Positions 5,264 through 9,061 of a stretch of DNA of 9,061 nt are shown piece by piece. The stretch spans positions 1 through 9,061 of the forward strand of contig CACYDL010000171.1 of assembly GCA_902773195.1 (NCBI GenBank). The letters are read 5' to 3'. Each line of letters begins with the position of its first letter. Positions within the stretch are counted from its first letter, which is position 1. The position numbers and the translations under genes were made by a program. The DNA is from an uncultured Lachnospiraceae bacterium. GTDB lineage: Bacteria > Bacillota_A > Clostridia > Lachnospirales > Lachnospiraceae. The notes under the pieces are model-generated. The model saw only the letters and a program-made list of their open reading frames with translations, was not told where the DNA came from and made no database searches.

Positions 5264-6811
5264 TCAGGCGAGGCGGAGAAGCCCGTGCTCCGCGAGGAAC
5301 GGATTCAGCCGCTCCAGCGCCTTCCGGCAGCCGCCTTCCTCGGCCGTTTCCACATTGAGAGGCATGACGGGATCGTGGAGCGACATCCTGATCAGGAGCC
5401 AGCCGCGGATCTCGTCGTCGTCAAAGGCGATCCGGATTCCCTCGTAATTGGGCTCGACGATCCGGAAGCGGGGATCCTTCTGCGCGAAGGCGCGGAAATC
5501 CTCCAGCGCCTGCTCGCCGTAGGCGCGGAAATCCTCCGCCTCGATCCGGAAGCGGTACTCGGCGGATTCCGCCGGCTGTCTCAGTTCGGCGAGATCGTCC
5601 TCGAGCCTCCGGCCTTTCTTCCGGAGCATCGCCAGCCTGCAGATGATCACCGCGGCGATATAGGCGCCGTCGTCGGAGAAATGGTTGCTTCGGAACGCCC
5701 CGTGTCCCGAGGTCTCGATGGCGAGCTCGCACGTCTCTCCGCTCCGGTTCAGCTCGATTCCCTTCCGGATCACATTCCTGTATCCGCGTCTGAAGCGGAG
5801 GTGGCGCAGCTTCAGCGTCTGCTCCAGGAACAGGGTCAGCTCGTCGGAGGTCACGGAATCCGTCACGATGGTCGATCCGGGGAACTCCTCCGAGACGATC
5901 ACGGAGAGGAGGGCGATGAGGGAGTTGCGGTTCACCTCCGTCCCGTCGGCAAACACGACGGCCGCCCTGTCGCCGTCGCAGTCGAAGATCACGCCCAGGT
6001 CCGCCCCGGCGTCCAGCACCGCCTTCCCGACGGCCTTCATGGCCGTCTCGTTCTCCGGATTCGGGACGTGGTTCGGGAACATGCCGTCGGGCTCGAGAAA
6101 TACGCTCCCGGAGATGTCCGCGCCCAGCGGCGCCAGGATATCCGTCGCGAAGAAGCCCGACGCGCCGTTTCCCGAGTCGACGACGATATGAAGTCCCTCC
6201 AGGGGAAGCTTTCCGGCGTCCGGGTTCACCTTGCCGCTGATCAGCTCCTTCATGGCGTCGGCATAGGTCTTTCTCATGTCAAAGGGCTGAATCTCCCCTC
6301 CTTCGGGGCGGAAGCCCTCCGCGCTGACAAATTCCTCCTCGTCCGGGGTCCCGTACTGCTCCGCCAGTTCCGCGGCACGGGCGAGGATCTCCTTCAGATC
6401 CGCCGCGTCGAGGCCGCCGTCCTTCGTGAAGAACTTCATTCCGTTCCTGTTGAAGGGAAGGTGGCTCGCGGTGATCATGACCGCGCCGTCGAAGCAGCTC
6501 CCGGGAAGAATGGTCGACTGGAACATCGCGGGCGTCGTGATCAGTCCGCAGTCGTACGCCCGGCTTCCGCCGATGCCCCGGAGCACCGCTCCCTTGATTT
6601 CCTCCGCCGTCACCCGGCTGTCATGGCCGACGCCGATTCTCAGATCGGCCGCCTCCTTCCCGGTCCTTCCGGCAAGCCACTGTCCGAAGGAGGCCGCGAT
6701 AAAGACCGCGAGCCCCGGCGTCAGCGTTCTTGCCTCGTCTCCCGCGGCGATCGCCGCGCCGCGCACGTCGCTTCCGTTCTGAAGCCGTGAGAAAAAGCTG
6801 CTGTAACTCAT
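5264..6811 (-). CDS. Phosphomannomutase/phosphoglucomutase-family protein, divergent subgroup
   Basis: Alpha-D-phosphohexomutase family enzyme, predicted to interconvert the 1- and 6-phosphates of mannose or glucose, feeding nucleotide-sugar and cell-surface glycan synthesis. All four domains appear present in 515 residues. The catalytic loop is TASHLPFNRNGMKFF (114-128), with phosphoserine S116. The magnesium loop is FDCDGDR (276-282; D277, D279, D281), and the sugar-specificity loop is ETSGHGAF (366-373). The C-terminal phosphate loop is RMSLHDPVMPLNVE (475-488), not the usual RxSGTEP type. Both this loop and HLPFNRNG recall the mutase-like subgroup found in plants and some bacteria (from memory). 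Start ATG 6811 has GGGAGGA (6823-6817) at 5-nt spacing. It lies 24 bp after the upstream surface-protein gene with no terminator or promoter seen between, so the two probably form an operon. The family is certain; substrate specificity (mannose, glucose or glucosamine phosphate) cannot be read from the sequence. Confidence 0.9.
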   Translation of the reverse strand: MSYSSFFSRLQNGSDVRGAAIAAGDEARTLTPGLAVFIAASFGQWLAGRTGKEAADLRIGVGHDSRVTAEEIKGAVLRGIGGSRAYDCGLITTPAMFQSTILPGSCFDGAVMITASHLPFNRNGMKFFTKDGGLDAADLKEILARAAELAEQYGTPDEEEFVSAEGFRPEGGEIQPFDMRKTYADAMKELISGKVNPDAGKLPLEGLHIVVDSGNGASGFFATDILAPLGADISGSVFLEPDGMFPNHVPNPENETAMKAVGKAVLDAGADLGVIFDCDGDRAAVVFADGTEVNRNSLIALLSVIVSEEFPGSTIVTDSVTSDELTLFLEQTLKLRHLRFRRGYRNVIRKGIELNRSGETCELAIETSGHGAFRSNHFSDDGAYIAAVIICRLAMLRKKGRRLEDDLAELRQPAESAEYRFRIEAEDFRAYGEQALEDFRAFAQKDPRFRIVEPNYEGIRIAFDDDEIRGWLLIRMSLHDPVMPLNVETAEEGGCRKALERLNPFLAEHGLLRLA

Positions 6812-6835
6812 AATCTTCCTCCCTGTCGCTGTTTG

Positions 6836-8980
6836 TCACTTCTTCGCAAACCGCGAGGAGTTGAATCCGGACACCAGCCGGCTCCAGCTCGCCGCGTTGT
6901 TGATCAGTCTCAGATATTTCGCGGTATGAGATTTCCAGGACGGCGTGTCCATGTACCGGAACACGTCCGCCGCGGGCTTCGGGTCGCTGAAGGAATACCG
7001 GAAGATTCCCAGGCTGAAGCCGCCGGCGACCTCGCCGCTGTCGTTCATCTCCCTGTGGATGCCGATCATGTCGATCCTCGGGTCAAACTCGGCGATGTAG
7101 TAGGAGTAGGCCACCGCCGCCGCCTGGTACGACTCCATGTCCGCGCCGTGGCAGACGGAGCTGTAGCCCGTCTCGGGCAGTATGATTCTCACGTTGTTCC
7201 CGTAGGTGGCCCGGATGTATTTCGCGATGTAGTTGATGTTCAGCATCGTGTACTGCTGAGATCCGCCGGAGAAGCTCACCAGCGAGCTCCGGTTCCAGAA
7301 CCGGGCGTCCTGCTCGGGAGACGGATAGGGATGCAGCGCCAGATCCCAGTGGACCGCGCCGTGTTTCTTCAGGTGCAGGTTGACCGCGGACAGCATGCCC
7401 TTTCCCCTGTAGGATCCCGCCAGGTCAAAGGAGAGGTTCCAGTTGTGGTCGAAGCACATGTAGGTCCTGGCGTTCCTCCACCGGCTCTTTACCGCCGTAT
7501 TGAAGAGACGGAACTGGTCGGCGTAGTCCTTGATGTACTGCGAATAGCTGATATTTCCGCAGAAATTGTAGACCTTGTACTGGTTTGACTCATTTCCGAA
7601 GATCCAGTTGGCGAGCAGCGCGCCGTCCCTCGTGAAGTAATCCGCCAGACAGGAGAACAGGGCCTCCAGCTCTTTTCTGGCCGAATTCTTGGTATTGATG
7701 CCGAAGATCAAGGAGCCCGACCTGTCGGCGGAGGCCGCGGCGGGCATCATATACCTGGTCATATTCCTTCCCGACAGATAGAAGACGCCGGTGACGACGA
7801 TGCCCGCGTCCCTGAGCTTCTTCAGCTGCCGCTGATAGTCCCGGATCGCGGAGGAAAAATGGTAGACCTTCCCCTCGTAGGTGTAGCTGACGCCGCTCCC
7901 TCCGAGAAACGTCTCGATGGGGAAATCGGCGATCACGTGGCTGCAGCGAAGCTCGATGGCCTTGTTGATATAGGCGTCGGAGCCGATCACCATCTTGAGG
8001 CCCTTCTTCGTTCCCCTGGCCGGCTTCGGGAAGGCCGCGGTATTTGCGGCGCAGGCCCCCGGGTTCTGGATGTAGAAGTAATTGCTGCAGACCCGCCAGG
8101 TTCCGTCCCTCCTCTGCGCTCCGATGTAGAACTTGTCCTGCAGGACCGACTTCGAACTGTTTTTGTTGAGAGGGATCGTAAAGGTGATGGAGGACGAGGA
8201 TCTGGCGGTGGCCGCCGGCTTGGCGCTGCCGATGCCGTTGGCGTAGGGGACCCGGGGGAACAGTCCGATCCGGATCCCGGAAGCGCCCGAGGTCTTCGCC
8301 TTCACCAGGACGTCGGAGGAGCCCGTAATCTTCACCGAGGTGATGGTCACGGAGATCTTTCCGTCGTCGTAGCCGCTGCCCGAGGTGCCCCCCGGCGCCC
8401 GGCCCTCCCGGCCCTCCTTCATTCCGCGCTCGACGAAATGGGTCAGAACCTTCAGGTCGTCGTCGCCGCAGGTCTGTACCACGTCGGGATAGTGCTTCAC
8501 GTAGTAGAAGTAGTCGTAGACCTTCGCGTAGTCCTTGCCCTTGTAGACGGTCACCGGATTTTTCATCCGGGTGACGCCCACGGCGGTCGCCCGTCTCGCC
8601 TTGGATTTATAGCCGTAGTTCATGTAATGCAGATAGTACTTCCGGTAGTTGTAGACGTACTTCCTGCGAAGGTCCGGATTTCCGTTGCGGTAGGACTTCA
8701 CGCTGAAGGTGCGGCTGCCCCTCATCTGCTTCTTCATGCCCGTGACGACAAAATAGCGCAGAATCCTCTTTTCGCTGTATCCCAGCTTCTTGCTGATGTC
8801 GGGGTACTTTTTCACAAAGTAGTCGTAGCTGTACACGCGGGCGTAGTCGACGCCCTCGTAGACGGTCGCTCTGGAAGCGGCAAAGACCGCGCCGGAGGAC
8901 AGAACCAGCGACACGGCGAGAAGCAGCGCCGCGGCCAGCGTCCTGATCAGATGGTTTCCTGTTCCCGGTTGTTCTCTCAT
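6836..8980 (-). CDS. Secreted repeat protein with DUF5722-like glycosidase-type domain
   Basis: A 714-residue exported protein. A signal peptide (about 1-34) has a basic stretch, the hydrophobic core TLAAALLLAVSLVL (14-27) and likely cleavage after AVFA. Three tandem tyrosine-rich repeats follow: 39-88, a degenerate unit at 91-128, and 144-193. They resemble repeats common in Lachnospiraceae wall and surface proteins. A Gly/Ser linker (194-206) leads to a predicted beta-sandwich (207-308). The C-terminal domain (about 326-690) resembles DUF5722 and has the look of a TIM-barrel glycoside hydrolase. GNE (462-464) would place the acid/base E464 after strand 4, and LPETGYSS (601-608) would place the nucleophile E603 after strand 7; LHPYP (549-553) lies between them. 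The start has AGGGAG (8991-8986) at 5-nt spacing and a strong promoter upstream. There is no LPxTG sorting signal or C-terminal membrane segment; the LPETG at 601 is internal. Enzymatic activity and substrate are inference. Confidence 0.82.
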   Translation of the reverse strand: MREQPGTGNHLIRTLAAALLLAVSLVLSSGAVFAASRATVYEGVDYARVYSYDYFVKKYPDISKKLGYSEKRILRYFVVTGMKKQMRGSRTFSVKSYRNGNPDLRRKYVYNYRKYYLHYMNYGYKSKARRATAVGVTRMKNPVTVYKGKDYAKVYDYFYYVKHYPDVVQTCGDDDLKVLTHFVERGMKEGREGRAPGGTSGSGYDDGKISVTITSVKITGSSDVLVKAKTSGASGIRIGLFPRVPYANGIGSAKPAATARSSSSITFTIPLNKNSSKSVLQDKFYIGAQRRDGTWRVCSNYFYIQNPGACAANTAAFPKPARGTKKGLKMVIGSDAYINKAIELRCSHVIADFPIETFLGGSGVSYTYEGKVYHFSSAIRDYQRQLKKLRDAGIVVTGVFYLSGRNMTRYMMPAAASADRSGSLIFGINTKNSARKELEALFSCLADYFTRDGALLANWIFGNESNQYKVYNFCGNISYSQYIKDYADQFRLFNTAVKSRWRNARTYMCFDHNWNLSFDLAGSYRGKGMLSAVNLHLKKHGAVHWDLALHPYPSPEQDARFWNRSSLVSFSGGSQQYTMLNINYIAKYIRATYGNNVRIILPETGYSSVCHGADMESYQAAAVAYSYYIAEFDPRIDMIGIHREMNDSGEVAGGFSLGIFRYSFSDPKPAADVFRYMDTPSWKSHTAKYLRLINNAASWSRLVSGFNSSRFAKK
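8402..8551 (-). repeat. Protein repeat unit 3 of the secreted protein
   Basis: This encodes residues 144-193, beginning TVYKGKDYAKVYDY and ending FVERGMKEGREG. Aligned without gaps to unit 1, 24 of 50 residues are identical by hand count, notably YxxVYxY, YPD and GMK. It ends at the Gly/Ser linker. Confidence 0.75.
8597..8710 (-). repeat. Degenerate protein repeat unit 2
   Basis: This encodes residues 91-128, a shorter unit with the pattern SYRNGNPDLRRKY...YYLHYMNYGYKSK. It keeps the NPD (YPD in the other units) and the terminal aromatic-GxK pattern but lacks the DYAxVY opening. Confidence 0.55.
8717..8866 (-). repeat. Protein repeat unit 1 of the secreted protein
   Basis: This encodes residues 39-88, starting right after the signal peptide with TVYEGVDYARVYSY and containing KKYPDI and FVVTGMKK. 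It pairs with unit 3. The unusual density of Tyr, Lys and Arg suggests binding to an anionic wall polymer or glycan, which is inference. Confidence 0.75.
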
Positions 8981-9017
8981 GACGGCTCCCTGGGTATTTT
9001 TCCGCAGTTACGGAATC

Positions 9018-9049
9018 ATTATAACATAGTTGCAACAATATTGTAACAT
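9018..9049 (-). promoter_or_regulatory. Strong promoter of the surface-protein/mutase operon, with overlapping repeats
   Basis: The -35 box is TTACAA (9046-9041), the spacer is 17 bp, and the -10 box is a consensus TATAAT (9023-9018) with a TGn extension. Two near-identical 10-mers, ATGTTACAAT (9049-9040) and ATGTTATAAT (9027-9018), sit 22 bp apart and cover the -35 and -10 boxes. Two palindromes overlap the -35 and spacer: ACAATATTGT (9035-9044) and GTTGCAAC (9029-9036). These could be operator sites. Transcription would start near 9011, giving a leader of about 30 nt. The window ends 12 bp upstream, with nothing else visible. Confidence 0.8.
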
Positions 9050-9061
9050 TTTTGAAATCCC

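Noticed and set aside
5165..6790. 541-codon open frame on the plus strand opposite the mutase gene
   Set aside because: The composition is low-complexity in Arg, Gly, Leu and Val, no motif is visible, and the opposite strand holds all conserved mutase motifs.
6836..8980. Sortase anchoring through the LPETG in the secreted protein
   Set aside because: The motif is at residues 601-605, inside the predicted catalytic domain, with no following hydrophobic segment and basic tail; the glutamate fits a catalytic residue better.
7859..9046. 395-codon plus-strand frame opposite the secreted protein
   Set aside because: It runs through the reverse of a signal peptide, repeats and promoter, has no supporting features of its own, and is a shadow.
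1..9061. CRISPR array, insertion sequence, phage or defence genes
   Set aside because: No regularly spaced repeats, transposase or integrase motifs, terminal inverted repeats or known defence domains were seen on either strand.

Overview
This GC-rich window carries six protein genes and one tRNA gene, all on the minus strand, so transcription runs from high to low coordinates. Well-formed Shine-Dalgarno sites, sigma-A-type promoters, a tRNA-Glu without an encoded CCA, and a secreted protein with tyrosine-rich 'YPDV..FV..GMKEGR' repeats together suggest a GC-rich anaerobic Firmicute (Bacillota), probably Lachnospiraceae or a close clostridial relative. The family assignment is inferred from recalled resemblance, because no search was run.

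Layout in transcription order. (1) 9046 to 5264: a strong promoter at the right edge drives a 714-aa secreted protein with three N-terminal wall-type repeats, a probable beta-sandwich and a glycosidase-like C-terminal domain (DUF5722-like). It is followed 24 bp later by a 515-aa phosphomannomutase/phosphoglucomutase-family enzyme, so the two are probably co-transcribed. (2) 5228 to 4085: class II fructose-bisphosphate aldolase (fba) has its own promoter, a 5'-end hairpin and a strong intrinsic terminator. (3) 4063 to 2317: a membrane-anchored NodB-like polysaccharide deacetylase with divergent motifs has an extended -10 promoter and a structured leader of about 140 nt. (4) 2275 to 2131: tRNA-Glu(CTC) is a self-contained unit with an A/T-rich upstream element, promoter and terminator. 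(5) 2124 to 1: threonine synthase (thrC) is followed 25 bp later by a dGTPase-family gene (dgt) that runs off the left edge. The thrC leader holds a hairpin and a possible 17-codon reading frame.

How the genes fit together: fba and the mutase act on hexose phosphates, and the mutase would supply precursors for envelope sugars. The 714-aa protein and the deacetylase are predicted to act outside the cytoplasmic membrane on polysaccharide. thrC, dgt and the tRNA are housekeeping genes. No mobile elements, CRISPR arrays, phage genes or clear defence systems were seen. The least conventional content is the 714-aa protein with its mutase partner and the atypical deacetylase. Intergenic stretches are all under 300 bases; the longest (3910-4198) holds the deacetylase leader and promoter, the fba terminator and the fba 3' untranslated region.
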